A stretch of 64,000 bases of DNA from Algorimicrobium algoritergicola (GTDB taxonomy: Bacteria > Bacteroidota > Bacteroidia > Flavobacteriales > Flavobacteriaceae). Positions 37,624 to 47,572 of this stretch are shown here, one piece after another; positions within the stretch are counted from its first letter, which is position 1; each line of letters opens with the position of its first letter. A model generated the notes under the pieces. It searched no databases, was not told the DNA's origin, and worked only from the letters and a program-made list of their open reading frames with translations. The stretch lies in contig NZ_VSKL01000002.1 of NCBI RefSeq assembly GCF_008086165.1, positions 558,001 to 622,000 of the forward strand. Direction: 5' to 3'. The translations under genes were made by a program, and so were the position numbers.

Positions 37624-38486
37624 TATTCGTTTTTATTGGTGTGATAATTAACCAAACCATCAATTGGTCGTTTTACTATATTGCCCACTTTATAATGATA
37701 TTCTTCGGCGACTTCTAAAATTTCATCTTTTGAAAAATACGAGATAGAACCTGCAAAATGAACAGGAACCGATTTAATTTCTTCTTTAAACTGTAGAATC
37801 ATATTTTCAGAGAAAAGTCGCAAACCTTTTTTAATCAAATTTTTGATATAAACGTTTTCCTTATGCAAAAACATAAATTCAGCAAAACTGGCTAAATAGG
37901 CATTCGGATTGGGTTGTTTATATAGGTTGTGCTTAATAAAATCTGTATCCATATTATAGGTCTCGGCAAAAGCAGTCCGGAGGGTTTCTGGCATGTGATA
38001 AAAATAATAATCCCGAATTAACTGTTTGCCATAGTAATTCCCAGACGCATCATCCATAAGTGAATATCCCAACGAGTTAACACGTTGATGCACATGGCTG
38101 CCATCAAAATAACTACAATTAGAACCTGTTCCTAAAATACAAACCACAGCTGCCTCATTTGGTTCATTAACGGTTGCACGAATGGCTGCATAGGTATCTT
38201 CCTTCACTTCAATTAAAGCGTTTGAAAAGATAGATGCCAAAACCTGTTTTAAAAGTAATCGTGGCTTTTCAGTTCCACAACCGGCTCCATAAAAATAGAC
38301 GTGAGTAACAGCCAATTTATGTTTATTTAAGTCGGGTTGCTCATTGATTATATTATAAAGTTCAGCCTCTTGTAAAATGGCTGGATTTAAACCTTTTGTT
38401 TTTATTTTTTCTAACAAATGATTGCCGTTTATATCAACGGTAAGCCAATCACATTTTGTAGAACCACTATCAACAATTACTATCAT
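37623..38486 (-). CDS. BadF/BadG/BcrA/BcrD-type ATPase, N-acetylglucosamine-kinase-like
   Basis: The 287-residue product has an ASKHA-fold start, IVIVDSGSTKCDWLTVD, the phosphate-2 stretch VVCILGTGSNCSYFDG with GYSLMDDASGNYYG, and the adenosine part VHFAGSISYFSKDEI. This is the form of GlcNAc kinase-like BadF family proteins in Bacteroidota. It probably phosphorylates an amino sugar, perhaps from cell-wall recycling, feeding glycolysis. Its stop overlaps the methylglyoxal synthase start. A terminator separates it from the gap gene upstream. Confidence 0.82.
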   Translation of the reverse strand: MIVIVDSGSTKCDWLTVDINGNHLLEKIKTKGLNPAILQEAELYNIINEQPDLNKHKLAVTHVYFYGAGCGTEKPRLLLKQVLASIFSNALIEVKEDTYAAIRATVNEPNEAAVVCILGTGSNCSYFDGSHVHQRVNSLGYSLMDDASGNYYGKQLIRDYYFYHMPETLRTAFAETYNMDTDFIKHNLYKQPNPNAYLASFAEFMFLHKENVYIKNLIKKGLRLFSENMILQFKEEIKSVPVHFAGSISYFSKDEILEVAEEYHYKVGNIVKRPIDGLVNYHTNKNE

Positions 38487-38500
38487 ATTTCTAAAAATAA

Positions 38501-38541
38501 AAAATTCGCAGTCTACAATTAAAATTATAAAACTGCGAATT
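38501..38541 (-). terminator. Terminator after gap
   Basis: AATTCGCAGT (38503-38512) pairs perfectly with ACTGCGAATT (38532-38541) across a 19-base loop. The minus-strand transcript continues into a T-rich run. It separates pfkA-gap from the kinase-mgsA pair, though read-through is possible because of the long loop. Confidence 0.65.
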
Positions 38542-38558
38542 CAAATGTAGCATTATAT

Positions 38559-39560
38559 TTATAAACTGTTAATATGCTCGGCTAATTCTACTAATTTACA
38601 AGAATAAGCATACTCATTATCATACCAAGCTACTAACTTGAAGAATCGAGAATTCAATTCGATAGCTGAATCGGCATCAAAAACACAGGTGCGATCTTCA
38701 CTTACAAAATCTTGTGAAACCACAGCATCTTCGGTATAACCTACAATTCCTCTTAAAGAACCTTCTGCAGCTTCCTTAAATACTTTTTTAATGGCTTCTA
38801 AAGAGGTTTCTTTTTTGGTTCTGACTGTTAAATCAACAACAGACACATTAGCTGTAGGCACACGAAATGCCATGCCTGTTAATTTCCCTTCTAATTCTGG
38901 GATGACTTTACCAACGGCTTTAGCGGCTCCAGTGGTTGTTGGAATAATATTATTTAAAGCAGAACGCCCTAAACGGTAATTCTTGGCACTTGGACTATCT
39001 ACGGTATGTTGCGACGATGTTGTAGCATGAACCGTTGTCATTAAACCTTCTTCAATACCAAAATTATCATTCATAATTTTAGCCATTGGTGCTAAACAAT
39101 TTGTTGTACAAGAGGCATTTGAAACTATGGTATCCGTTGCTTTAGCATCTAAATGATTAACACCCATTACAAACATAGGTGCATCTTTACTTGGTGCAGA
39201 GATTACCACTTTCTTGGCGCCAGCATCAATATGTGCTTGAGCCGATTCTATTGTTTTAAAAATCCCAGTACAGTCCGCAATAACAGCTGCTTCAACGGCA
39301 TCCCATTTTAAATTTTTTGGGTCACGCTCTGCTGTTACACGAACGGTTTTTCCATTAACAACTAAATGGCCATTTTCCACCTCAACCGTTCCATTAAAAC
39401 GGCCATGAACTGAATCATACTTTAATAAATAGGCTAAATGGTTAACATCAAGCAAATCATTAATTGCTACAACCTCAACATCTGGCCTTTCCATAGTTGC
39501 TCTAAATACAATACGACCAACGCGTCCAAATCCGTTTATTCCTAATTTTAATTTAGCCAT
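38559..39560 (-). CDS. gap: Glyceraldehyde-3-phosphate dehydrogenase, type I
   Basis: The 333-residue product has the NAD-binding start [17 protein letters not shown], the active-site [12 protein letters not shown] with catalytic Cys at about 151, the phosphate-site region [17 protein letters not shown] and [19 protein letters not shown]. It oxidises and phosphorylates glyceraldehyde-3-phosphate in glycolysis. It lies 31 bp downstream of pfkA, so the two are probably one transcript. Confidence 0.96.
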   Translation of the reverse strand: MAKLKLGINGFGRVGRIVFRATMERPDVEVVAINDLLDVNHLAYLLKYDSVHGRFNGTVEVENGHLVVNGKTVRVTAERDPKNLKWDAVEAAVIADCTGIFKTIESAQAHIDAGAKKVVISAPSKDAPMFVMGVNHLDAKATDTIVSNASCTTNCLAPMAKIMNDNFGIEEGLMTTVHATTSSQHTVDSPSAKNYRLGRSALNNIIPTTTGAAKAVGKVIPELEGKLTGMAFRVPTANVSVVDLTVRTKKETSLEAIKKVFKEAAEGSLRGIVGYTEDAVVSQDFVSEDRTCVFDADSAIELNSRFFKLVAWYDNEYAYSCKLVELAEHINSL

Positions 39561-39591
39561 AATTTTTACTATTTTTTATTATTACTATTTG

Positions 39592-40578
39592 TTACGTGGT
39601 CATAATATCCGACACGCGTAATAATTCTTTATTTATTTCTGTTTTGCCTTTTACGGCTTTTTCTAATGGTGTTAATGCCATTTTATTATCTAAAATACCA
39701 ACCATAAAATTTGTTTTCCCTTCTAATAAAGTTTCCACTGCCTTCACGCCCATTCTACTGGCTAAAACACGATCAAAACAGGATGGTGACCCACCACGTT
39801 GCATATGTCCTAATACCGAAACACGTACTTCGTATTCTTCCATATTTTCTTCAACGTAATCTTTCAATTCGAAAACATTTTTTCCAATCTTATCGCCTTC
39901 CGCTACCACAACAATACTAGATGATTTACCAGATTTTTTACTGCGTCTCAATGATTCTAAAAGTCTATCCAACCCTAAATCTTCTTCAGGGATTAATATT
40001 TCTTCAGCTCCTGCTCCAACACCTGCATTTAATGCAATGTGACCAACATCGCGCCCCATAACTTCCACAAAAAATAAGCGTTTGTGTGAACTTGCTGTGT
40101 CTCGTATTTTATCAATCACCTCAACAACCGTATTTAAAGCGGTATCAAAACCCAACGTAAAGTTGGTGCCAAAAATATCATTATCTATAGTTCCTGGAAT
40201 ACCGATAATTGGAAAATCAAAGGCTTTATTAAAAACTAAACCACCAGTAAAACTACCATCACCTCCTATAATAACCAAGGCTTCTATACCTGCTTTAACA
40301 AGATTTTCATGGGCTTTTTGCTGACCTGCATCTGTTCTAAATTCTTTAGATCTAGCAGACTTTAACATGGTGCCTCCTTTATTGATGATATGGTTTACAC
40401 TACGTGCGGAAAGTGGTTTGAAATCGCCTTCAATCAATCCTTCAAAACCGCGATAAATACCTATACATTCTATTTCATGATATGCACAGGTTCTAACAAC
40501 GGAACGAATGGCGGCATTCATTCCTGGCGAATCTCCACCAGATGTTAAAACACCTATTCTTTTAATATTTTTTGACAT
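39592..40578 (-). CDS. pfkA: 6-phosphofructokinase, ATP-dependent
   Basis: The 328 residues fit bacterial PfkA. Motifs include IGVLTSGGDSPGMNAAIRSVVR, the ATP site IGGDGSFTGG, the catalytic IGIPGTIDNDIFGTNFTLGFDTA, FFVEVMGRDVGHIAL and LGHMQRGGSPS. GDGS with a Gly at the selectivity position indicates the ATP-dependent form. It phosphorylates fructose-6-phosphate. It is the first gene of a glycolysis run with gap, an amino-sugar kinase and methylglyoxal synthase. Confidence 0.96.
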   Translation of the reverse strand: MSKNIKRIGVLTSGGDSPGMNAAIRSVVRTCAYHEIECIGIYRGFEGLIEGDFKPLSARSVNHIINKGGTMLKSARSKEFRTDAGQQKAHENLVKAGIEALVIIGGDGSFTGGLVFNKAFDFPIIGIPGTIDNDIFGTNFTLGFDTALNTVVEVIDKIRDTASSHKRLFFVEVMGRDVGHIALNAGVGAGAEEILIPEEDLGLDRLLESLRRSKKSGKSSSIVVVAEGDKIGKNVFELKDYVEENMEEYEVRVSVLGHMQRGGSPSCFDRVLASRMGVKAVETLLEGKTNFMVGILDNKMALTPLEKAVKGKTEINKELLRVSDIMTT

Positions 40579-40647
40579 GATTTTTTCACTTGATTATGTA
40601 AATCTACTAAAGAAAAACTATAAATAACATGCTATTTGTCACTGTTT

Positions 40648-43600
40648 TTAATTCTTTTCTTCCTCATCCTTAAAGCCGATGTAGCCAGGTAGGTTTTTAT
40701 TATTTTCTTCAGCTTGCTCTGCTTCTTTGGCTTTTTCTTCTTCGTATTCGTGTTTGCCTTTAAAAATAATTTGAATCAGTTCACTAAACGTGTCAAAATC
40801 CACATTCCATGCAATACCAACACCTTGGGTATAGCCAATTTCTTCACCAAAATTTCGGATACTATTTTCCCGATTGAAAACTTTAGCTGTCAGTGTACCT
40901 TCATCATTTAATAGAAAGTCTATTTGAACATCTCCAGCAATAACCGTTTCACTAACACCACCAACGGGCACACCTACTTTACCATTAATTAAAATGCGGT
41001 CGCTAATATTGGTTTGAAGCGTCACACCTAAGCGATCATCTGTTTGATAGTCTGGTGTGTTTTCGCCAGCTTCATAATTTAAACCAATGTTTACTTTATT
41101 ATCACTGGTTGAAAAGAAACCGTTAATAATACCATTTAAACGTTCGGTGATAGTTCCGGTTATATTTATATCATTTAATCGGTTTGAGAAGGCACCTGTT
41201 GCTAATAAATATAGCGCTTGATTATCTCTGTCTTCTTTGGAATCTAATCGGTAATTTAATTCTGATTTCACCGTAGAACTCACGTTTGGAAATTCGAATT
41301 CAAATTCGATATCGGGCTTTTCTAAAGGCCCACTTAACATGGTTAACACGTGAACAGGAATACTCCTATTAATAGGATTGTCCAGTAATGGTGATGGATT
41401 TGCTTGCGTTTTATAAATAGCGCTTATTTCAATTTGAGCTGAAAATGGATCGCCTTCCCAAGCCAAAGTTCCACCGGGTTCTACAATAAATTTCTTTTGA
41501 ACAATGCCACCATACATAAAGTTATAAACACCATCAAATACCGAGAAATCACCATAAATATTAAATTTACCATTGGTATTAATATCAATTAGTAACCCAC
41601 CAACTCCACTTCCTTTTATGGTACTTCCAGACACTTTATCAATCACAATTTCTATTTCGGCATCTTGCGTAATATCTAATTCAAAATCTAATTCTAATCC
41701 CGAAATATTCTGCGTACGAACCTCCTGACCCAATGATTTGGCAAGTTTTTCTTCGGGCGTTAAAAAATGAATAAAGGAATTATCACCAAAGCTTGCAGAA
41801 TCTGTTAAAGGAATAACAAAGGTTGTACCTGGCTTGGTTTCACCAACAACGCTTATCACCAAATTACTTGTAGCTCCTTTTATACTGGCAATACCACCAA
41901 TAAATCCAGTTCCGTAATAGGGTGCTTCTTCTGTTTCTTCTTGGGTATCTAAAACCAATAATCGTTGTGTATTAATATCTAAATCTAAACTCCAATCGCC
42001 AAAATTAACATGGTTAATGGAGCCATCTAAAATACCTTTGGAATTATATTTGGTGTCTGTTATTCGGATGTTATTAAAAACAAAACTCTGATTATCAAGC
42101 GTTACCGATGATTTATTAGCAAATTCAAAATCGACATTTAAATACGGAACCGTTAATCCGGAATTGTTTAATACCAAATCGCCATTTAATTGAGGCTTTT
42201 TTAAACTTCCTTCTAGTCTAGCGACACCAGTAACGTCTCCTCTAATATTTGTTAGAATACCAGACAAGAATGGGTTTAATGGTGACAGGTTAAAGTTGTT
42301 TAAATTTAAATCGACGTCTATAGTTGAAACATTTGATGCCACATCAATAATACCAATAGCGGAAAAGGATTCATTCGCATCATCTTTAATTTTGGCGTAC
42401 ACCGAATAGTTTGTAAGCGATTCATTACCACGTATTTGAGCATCAAAAGAACCAAGGACCAGCTTATTAATTTCCAAATCATCGATCGTAATATTGGCAT
42501 CTGGCAAGTAAAGTCCGTTTTGCTGAAAAACATCCAACTTACCGTTTACGTTTCCGCGTAAATCCAAACTATCTATGGATGGTGTAATTTTAGCCAAATC
42601 AACATCCTTAAAATTTAGTTTGATATCCTTGTAGGTAGAATCCCGTAATTCACCGAAAAGCTTTATCTGCTCGCTATTGTGACTCATTAAAAATGAATCT
42701 ATTTTTACATTTTTAAAATTATTATCAAAAACGAGCCTGTTATTCCGGTTTCTATTTTCATTTAATATCCACGTATTCCCTTTAAAAGTGATATCTGATT
42801 TACTAAAACCAACAACCGATTTATTCTCTTTATTTATAGTGTGGTAAAAACTTAAATTATAGATATCGTTATTGTTTTTACCGCCATTAAATTCCGAACG
42901 AATAAACAACGTATCCTTAAGGGTTACGTTAATTAAGTTGAATTTAGAAATATTATAAAAATTGGTATTGATACTATCTACTTCTACATAGGTATTAAAA
43001 AGTGGGTTTTTATTATCTACTTGTAAAGAAATTTGATCTGCAAAATAATCGAACAGCTTAATTTTAGGTGATTTAAAGGTTAGTTTAAATTCATCTTCTT
43101 GACTTTCCACATGGCCACGAATGTAGGTGTTGGATCCTAGCTCGATATCAGGAACAAATACTTCAACAATTTTATTATAGATATTAAAGTTAAAATCAAT
43201 GTATTGATTTTCTACTACTTTATGCGGTTTATAATTTGCATAAATACTTCCAACGGCATTTTCAAAAAGCTTTCCTATATCTTCAAACAGGAAAACACCA
43301 CTTAACTGTCCTGTAATGATATCTGGAGAATTCACATTAATATAATGTACCTCATCTTGAAAAGTTGATGTTATTTCAAAATCTTCAAAGAAATATGAAT
43401 CATGCTCATTGATATACGATGTATTACTAAATTGAATGTTACCAACGGCATTATTTACAGATGTTCCTGTTGCCTTCATAACCACCACACCTTTAAAAGT
43501 TGATAGGCTATCATTTTTCACAAAATTCATGGCTTTTAGGTTCGCATAGCTAACATCTGCTTCAAAATCAAATTCACTTATTTCCTTTGAAAAGTCGGCT

Positions 43601-45096
43601 AACCCATTAAATGTTAGTTTTAAATTTTCATCATTGGAGATGAGTTTTCCATCATAAATATTATTTCCTAGAACACCTGATACTTCCAAGTTGTTATATT
43701 CATAACCGTTATATACAACGGAATACACATCACCCAAAAGTTTGGTATCTAATCCTTCTAAAGTAAAACCTTTCCCATTTACATTTAGGTTTAATGATGT
43801 TTTTCCCCAATTCGGGTTTTCCATGAATTCCCCAATTTCGAAATCCTTAAATACTATTTTACCTTTATATGTCGCATTATCCACATCATTAAAGGTTTTC
43901 ATTTCTAAATTAGAATCTATAAAGCCTAAATCCGTTTGAATTTGCAGATTTGCCTTTATTTCAGATGTGGTAATTTCAGATTGCCCAACAATGGTAAAAC
44001 GGCCTAATCTATCAAAAGCTGTAGGAATAGAATTCCCTAAAACATTAGGCAAAAGCGCCTTTAAATCTTTATAATTGGATGATAGATTAGTGAATTTTCC
44101 ATTCATATAAAAGTTATCCGTTTCTTTATTAAACAGATTCTTAAAATACAAATCACCGTAAACACGACTATTACTACTCGTATTCAATTTTAAGTTATTC
44201 AGGCGTAAATCATTTAGTGTTCCGGTAATGTTTGTCGTAAAGGTGGCATGTTGGTTAATACCAAACTCATCATAAAAAGTATTCAACTCATTTAAAGCTA
44301 TATCCGCTTCTGTAAAATTGGCATTGACTTGAACCTTATCTGTAAAAAACTGTAAATCTTCTCTATTGTACGTAAATTTCACATCGCCTTTTAAAATAGA
44401 ATTCTCCGTTTTAATATCTAAATTATCTAAAAATATTTGTTCTTTGGTATATGAAAAATTGGTGACTAAATTTTTCATTTTAAGACCACGACTATCATCA
44501 AATGCTAACGTATTTATTCGCATGCTAACATTTGGACCATTAATTAATAAATTAGTCGCATTGGTGAAAACGTTGGTAAATTCAAGAATTTTAGGCGTTT
44601 CATTATTTTCATTAGTCATCCTGAAAATGCCATCTCTAATCGTTACATCACTAGAAGACATTAAAAATGTACTTTCACGAACTTCCTGGTTATCCGCATC
44701 AAAACGTGCCACAAACACATCTAGATTGGTGTCGGTTTCACCTTTATAAGTCACCAGATTAAAAATAACACCTTCTAAATCAATATCACCAAAAACCAAT
44801 TTACCATTGTATAAATTTTTAAAACTTAAAATGGAGGTATTTAAATTGGTGGCACTAATTAGGGTATCTTTTTTAAAATCGCGAATAAGTACGCCCTTTA
44901 GTTCCACATCACCAGTAATTTGTAAACCGATGCGTTCAATATTTATATTGGTTTTGAAATCTGAATTAATCCTGTTCGTAACATGTTTGGCAATGCCTGT
45001 TTGAACGGCCGGAATGGACAATAGTAGCATCAAAATAATAAGTAGCAGCAAAATGGTTGCTACTAATCGTCCGAGTATTTTGAAAAATTTTTTGAT
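40648..45096 (-). CDS. TamB-type translocation/assembly protein (AsmA/TamB superfamily)
   Basis: The product has 1467-1482 residues: an N-terminal membrane anchor, a very long repetitive beta-helical region and a C-terminal DUF490/TamB domain. The last includes FIGGIASIKGATSNLVISV, IVQKKFIVEPGGTLAWEGDPFSAQIEISAIYKTQANPSPLL and ITGTITERLNGIINGFFS. TamB-like proteins span the periplasm and move phospholipids to, or help assemble proteins in, the outer membrane. A TTG at 45051 would give an anchor lacking basic residues. The frame is open upstream and encodes KKFFKILGRLVATILLLL after an ATC at 45094-45096, which I use as the probable start. It is divergent from tsaD. Confidence 0.85.
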   Translation of the reverse strand: MKKFFKILGRLVATILLLLIILMLLLSIPAVQTGIAKHVTNRINSDFKTNINIERIGLQITGDVELKGVLIRDFKKDTLISATNLNTSILSFKNLYNGKLVFGDIDLEGVIFNLVTYKGETDTNLDVFVARFDADNQEVRESTFLMSSSDVTIRDGIFRMTNENNETPKILEFTNVFTNATNLLINGPNVSMRINTLAFDDSRGLKMKNLVTNFSYTKEQIFLDNLDIKTENSILKGDVKFTYNREDLQFFTDKVQVNANFTEADIALNELNTFYDEFGINQHATFTTNITGTLNDLRLNNLKLNTSSNSRVYGDLYFKNLFNKETDNFYMNGKFTNLSSNYKDLKALLPNVLGNSIPTAFDRLGRFTIVGQSEITTSEIKANLQIQTDLGFIDSNLEMKTFNDVDNATYKGKIVFKDFEIGEFMENPNWGKTSLNLNVNGKGFTLEGLDTKLLGDVYSVVYNGYEYNNLEVSGVLGNNIYDGKLISNDENLKLTFNGLADFSKEISEFDFEADVSYANLKAMNFVKNDSLSTFKGVVVMKATGTSVNNAVGNIQFSNTSYINEHDSYFFEDFEITSTFQDEVHYINVNSPDIITGQLSGVFLFEDIGKLFENAVGSIYANYKPHKVVENQYIDFNFNIYNKIVEVFVPDIELGSNTYIRGHVESQEDEFKLTFKSPKIKLFDYFADQISLQVDNKNPLFNTYVEVDSINTNFYNISKFNLINVTLKDTLFIRSEFNGGKNNNDIYNLSFYHTINKENKSVVGFSKSDITFKGNTWILNENRNRNNRLVFDNNFKNVKIDSFLMSHNSEQIKLFGELRDSTYKDIKLNFKDVDLAKITPSIDSLDLRGNVNGKLDVFQQNGLYLPDANITIDDLEINKLVLGSFDAQIRGNESLTNYSVYAKIKDDANESFSAIGIIDVASNVSTIDVDLNLNNFNLSPLNPFLSGILTNIRGDVTGVARLEGSLKKPQLNGDLVLNNSGLTVPYLNVDFEFANKSSVTLDNQSFVFNNIRITDTKYNSKGILDGSINHVNFGDWSLDLDINTQRLLVLDTQEETEEAPYYGTGFIGGIASIKGATSNLVISVVGETKPGTTFVIPLTDSASFGDNSFIHFLTPEEKLAKSLGQEVRTQNISGLELDFELDITQDAEIEIVIDKVSGSTIKGSGVGGLLIDINTNGKFNIYGDFSVFDGVYNFMYGGIVQKKFIVEPGGTLAWEGDPFSAQIEISAIYKTQANPSPLLDNPINRSIPVHVLTMLSGPLEKPDIEFEFEFPNVSSTVKSELNYRLDSKEDRDNQALYLLATGAFSNRLNDINITGTITERLNGIINGFFSTSDNKVNIGLNYEAGENTPDYQTDDRLGVTLQTNISDRILINGKVGVPVGGVSETVIAGDVQIDFLLNDEGTLTAKVFNRENSIRNFGEEIGYTQGVGIAWNVDFDTFSELIQIIFKGKHEYEEEKAKEAEQAEENNKNLPGYIGFKDEEEKN

Positions 45097-45111
45097 ACGT
45101 TTATAAAGTTA

Positions 45112-45119
45112 TAACTTTG
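45112..45119 (+). promoter_or_regulatory. -7 box of tsaD
   Basis: TAACTTTG fits the -7 consensus and is 38 bp before the ATG at 45158. A TTTG at 45091-45094 is a possible -33 element (17 bp spacing). Confidence 0.5.
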
Positions 45120-45123
45120 ACAT

Positions 45124-45131
45124 CAAAATTA
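45124..45131 (-). promoter_or_regulatory. -7 box of the tamB-like gene
   Basis: The minus strand reads TAATTTTG, a -7 match, placing the start of transcription near 45118, about 22 bases before the ATC at 45096. It faces the tsaD -7 box only four bases away. Confidence 0.45.
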
Positions 45132-45157
45132 ACAATTATTATGCCCAATTATTAGAA

Positions 45158-46180
45158 ATGACTACAGAAAATATTTACATATTAGGAATTGAGTCATCTT
45201 GCGATGATACGGCGGCTTCCGTACTGTTAAACGGTCGTGTTTTAAGTAATGTTGTGGCAAGCCAAAAAATACATGAAGAATATGGTGGTGTGGTTCCAGA
45301 ATTGGCTTCCAGAGCGCATCAAAAAAACATTGTTCCTGTTGTTGCTCAAGCACTTAAAAAAGCAGGCATTACTAAAAATGAGTTACAAGCCGTTGCATTT
45401 ACTAGAGGTCCTGGACTAATGGGATCGCTATTAGTAGGCACCTCCTTTGCCAAATCGTTGGCTTTTGGTTTGGATATTCCATTGATTGATGTTAACCACA
45501 TGCAAGCACATATTTTGGCGCATTTTATTGAAGAAGCTGATTTTACAAAGCCACCCTTCCCTTTTTTAGCGATGACAATTTCAGGTGGTCACACACAAAT
45601 AGTTGAAGTTTCCAGCTATTTTGATTTAAAAGTAATAGGCGAAACAATTGATGATGCTGTTGGTGAAGCCTTTGATAAGAGCGGAAAAATTCTCGGCCTT
45701 GGGTATCCAGCAGGTCCAGAAATTGATAAACGTGCTAAATTAGGAAACCCGAAAGCTTTTAAATTTACCAAACCAAAAGTGGACGGCCTAAACTTTAGTT
45801 TCTCGGGATTAAAAACGGGAATCCTATATTTCGTCCAACGGGAAACCAAAGCAAACCCCAATTTTGTTGAAGAAAATCTGAATGATATTTGCGCTTCTAT
45901 CCAATATACTATTATTGGTATTTTAATAGACAAACTTAAATTAGCCACCAAGCAAACAGGTATTAATCATATTGCTATAGGTGGCGGTGTTTCAGCAAAT
46001 TCAGGAATTCGTCAAGCATTAAAAGATGGCGAGCAAAAATTTGGATGGACCACCTATGTGCCAAAATTTGAATACACCACAGATAATGCAGCCATGATTG
46101 CTATTGTTGGGTATTTAAAGTATTTGGAAGGCCATTTTAGTGAGCAAGATATTACAGCATCATCTAGATTGAAAATTTAA
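45158..46180 (+). CDS. tsaD: tRNA N6-threonylcarbamoyladenosine synthase subunit TsaD
   Basis: The 340-residue product has the ASKHA-fold start ILGIESSCDDTAASVL, the iron/zinc-binding HMQAHILAHF (His114 and His118), FLAMTISGGHTQIVEV, DDAVGEAFDKSGKILGLGYPAGP and the C-terminal YTTDNAAMIAIVG. It transfers the threonylcarbamoyl group from TC-AMP to A37 of ANN-decoding tRNAs, in the cytoplasm. It is divergent from the tamB-like gene, a typical arrangement in flavobacteria. Confidence 0.97.
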   Translation: MTTENIYILGIESSCDDTAASVLLNGRVLSNVVASQKIHEEYGGVVPELASRAHQKNIVPVVAQALKKAGITKNELQAVAFTRGPGLMGSLLVGTSFAKSLAFGLDIPLIDVNHMQAHILAHFIEEADFTKPPFPFLAMTISGGHTQIVEVSSYFDLKVIGETIDDAVGEAFDKSGKILGLGYPAGPEIDKRAKLGNPKAFKFTKPKVDGLNFSFSGLKTGILYFVQRETKANPNFVEENLNDICASIQYTIIGILIDKLKLATKQTGINHIAIGGGVSANSGIRQALKDGEQKFGWTTYVPKFEYTTDNAAMIAIVGYLKYLEGHFSEQDITASSRLKI

Positions 46181-46206
46181 TAATTATAAATAAAATATTA
46201 ACTTTT

Positions 46207-46830
46207 ATGAAACCACGAATCAACATACTTCTCATTCTAGCCTTGGCTATTAATCTGAATTCTTGTCAAGATGAAGATGATGTCGCTCAATTAGAACCTG
46301 CACCATTAACGTGTGAAACGGCAAACACGACTTTTTCTACCATTTATAATGATATATTAATTAATGAAAACTTAAATAGTTATGATCATGTGGATTCGCC
46401 ATTACATGCTTATGTTTTCAGCGTTTCTTCAGAAAAGCAATTATGCAGCATAGGCTATCAAAGTTTTCATGAAGATGCCAGCGTCCCTTTTGATATTATT
46501 ATTAGAGAAGATGCCACGGGAACTATAATATATTCTGAAAGTCTTTTATTTACTCAAAACAACATGAGTTATGTTAGTCTGACTCCTCATGTCGTTTTAC
46601 AGCCAGATACAGATTATGTACTGTCTAGAATACAGAATGATTATGGCACAAGACTTAATAATGTTATTGGAAACGTCATTGATGGCAGTACCAATACTGG
46701 TACTGTAAACTTCCTTCCATATACGGATTATGGATTCACTATTTTATCTACTAGGTTTTATAATTTTAATGATGAAGAAGTTGATGTATTAAACTTTTTA
46801 CCACAGATTGATCTGGTTTTTGCTGAATAA
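46207..46830 (+). CDS. Putative lipoprotein of unknown function
   Basis: The product has 207 residues with a signal peptide ending LNLNSC (Cys20), followed by an acidic linker (QDEDDVAQLEPAP), which favours export to the outer membrane in Bacteroidota. The rest looks all-beta, with YVFSVSSEKQLCSIGYQSF and VLQPDTDYVLSRIQ resembling DUF4082-like or galactose-binding-like sandwich modules that appear on cell-surface proteins. No specific family is recognised. It lies 26 bp after tsaD. Confidence 0.7.
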   Translation: MKPRINILLILALAINLNSCQDEDDVAQLEPAPLTCETANTTFSTIYNDILINENLNSYDHVDSPLHAYVFSVSSEKQLCSIGYQSFHEDASVPFDIIIREDATGTIIYSESLLFTQNNMSYVSLTPHVVLQPDTDYVLSRIQNDYGTRLNNVIGNVIDGSTNTGTVNFLPYTDYGFTILSTRFYNFNDEEVDVLNFLPQIDLVFAE

Positions 46831-46949
46831 TAAGCATCCCATAACCACATAAAAACTGGTTTTGTTAAAACATCTGTTAATAATGTTTTGGCAATTCGTT
46901 CATTGAAGCCTTATTTTTTGTTTTTTTGTTTACTAAATAATCCCAAATT

Positions 46950-47570
46950 ATGAAAAAACTACTTATTTTTTTATTTGGTTTCTCCGCAACCCTACATGCA
47001 CAAGAAGCCGTAACACCTACTTTTGAAACAATTACCAATGCTGACGAAGCCCAATTGTTTTTAGATTCCAACCCCAGTAGAAGTAATACCTTTATTGTTT
47101 TTAATGAGGAGAACCATAAAACCGAATTAGCACGAAATTTATTTAGCTCTGGCCAAACCACTGTTGATGGTCATTTGGAAAGAACCCGGTATAAAGTTGT
47201 AGACCGTTTTACAACCACACATTATCGAGCGAATTATATTTTTATTGATGGAAACAAAATAGATGCCGAAGCTGCGGAAAGCTTAATTAAAACCATCTCA
47301 AAAAAATATAAAGATGGTGTGCCATTTAGTAAATTGGCGCAACAATATTCTATGGATAGAAATGCGAATAGAAATGGTGATACAGGCTGGTTTGCTCCTG
47401 GTAAAATGCATCCAGAACTTGAAAGAGTCATTATTAATGTTCCTATTAGCAAACGCGATTTGTTTTCATTTGAACTCAAAGATAAATCTTGGTATTATTT
47501 GGTGTTAAATTCCTACCAGCCAAAAGAAATCAAGGAAATTAAAGTGCTAAAAATAGTCGAAAAAAAATAA
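46950..47570 (+). CDS. Parvulin-type peptidyl-prolyl isomerase (periplasmic)
   Basis: The product has 206 residues: a signal peptide (about 1-18, ending LHAQ), a divergent N-terminal region and a rotamase domain (about 90-185) with IKTISKKYKDGVPFSKLAQQYSMDRNANRNGDTGWFAPGKMHPELE, the PpiC signature. It isomerises prolyl bonds of envelope proteins. It is 2 bp upstream of rsmE, so it belongs to the run of genes up to 49439. Confidence 0.88.
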   Translation: MKKLLIFLFGFSATLHAQEAVTPTFETITNADEAQLFLDSNPSRSNTFIVFNEENHKTELARNLFSSGQTTVDGHLERTRYKVVDRFTTTHYRANYIFIDGNKIDAEAAESLIKTISKKYKDGVPFSKLAQQYSMDRNANRNGDTGWFAPGKMHPELERVIINVPISKRDLFSFELKDKSWYYLVLNSYQPKEIKEIKVLKIVEKK

Positions 47571-47572
47571 TC

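Noticed and set aside
45141-45155. Four-codon mini-frame (MPNY) just before tsaD
   Set aside because: It is a very short frame in an AT-rich leader with no evidence of regulatory translation; probably chance.
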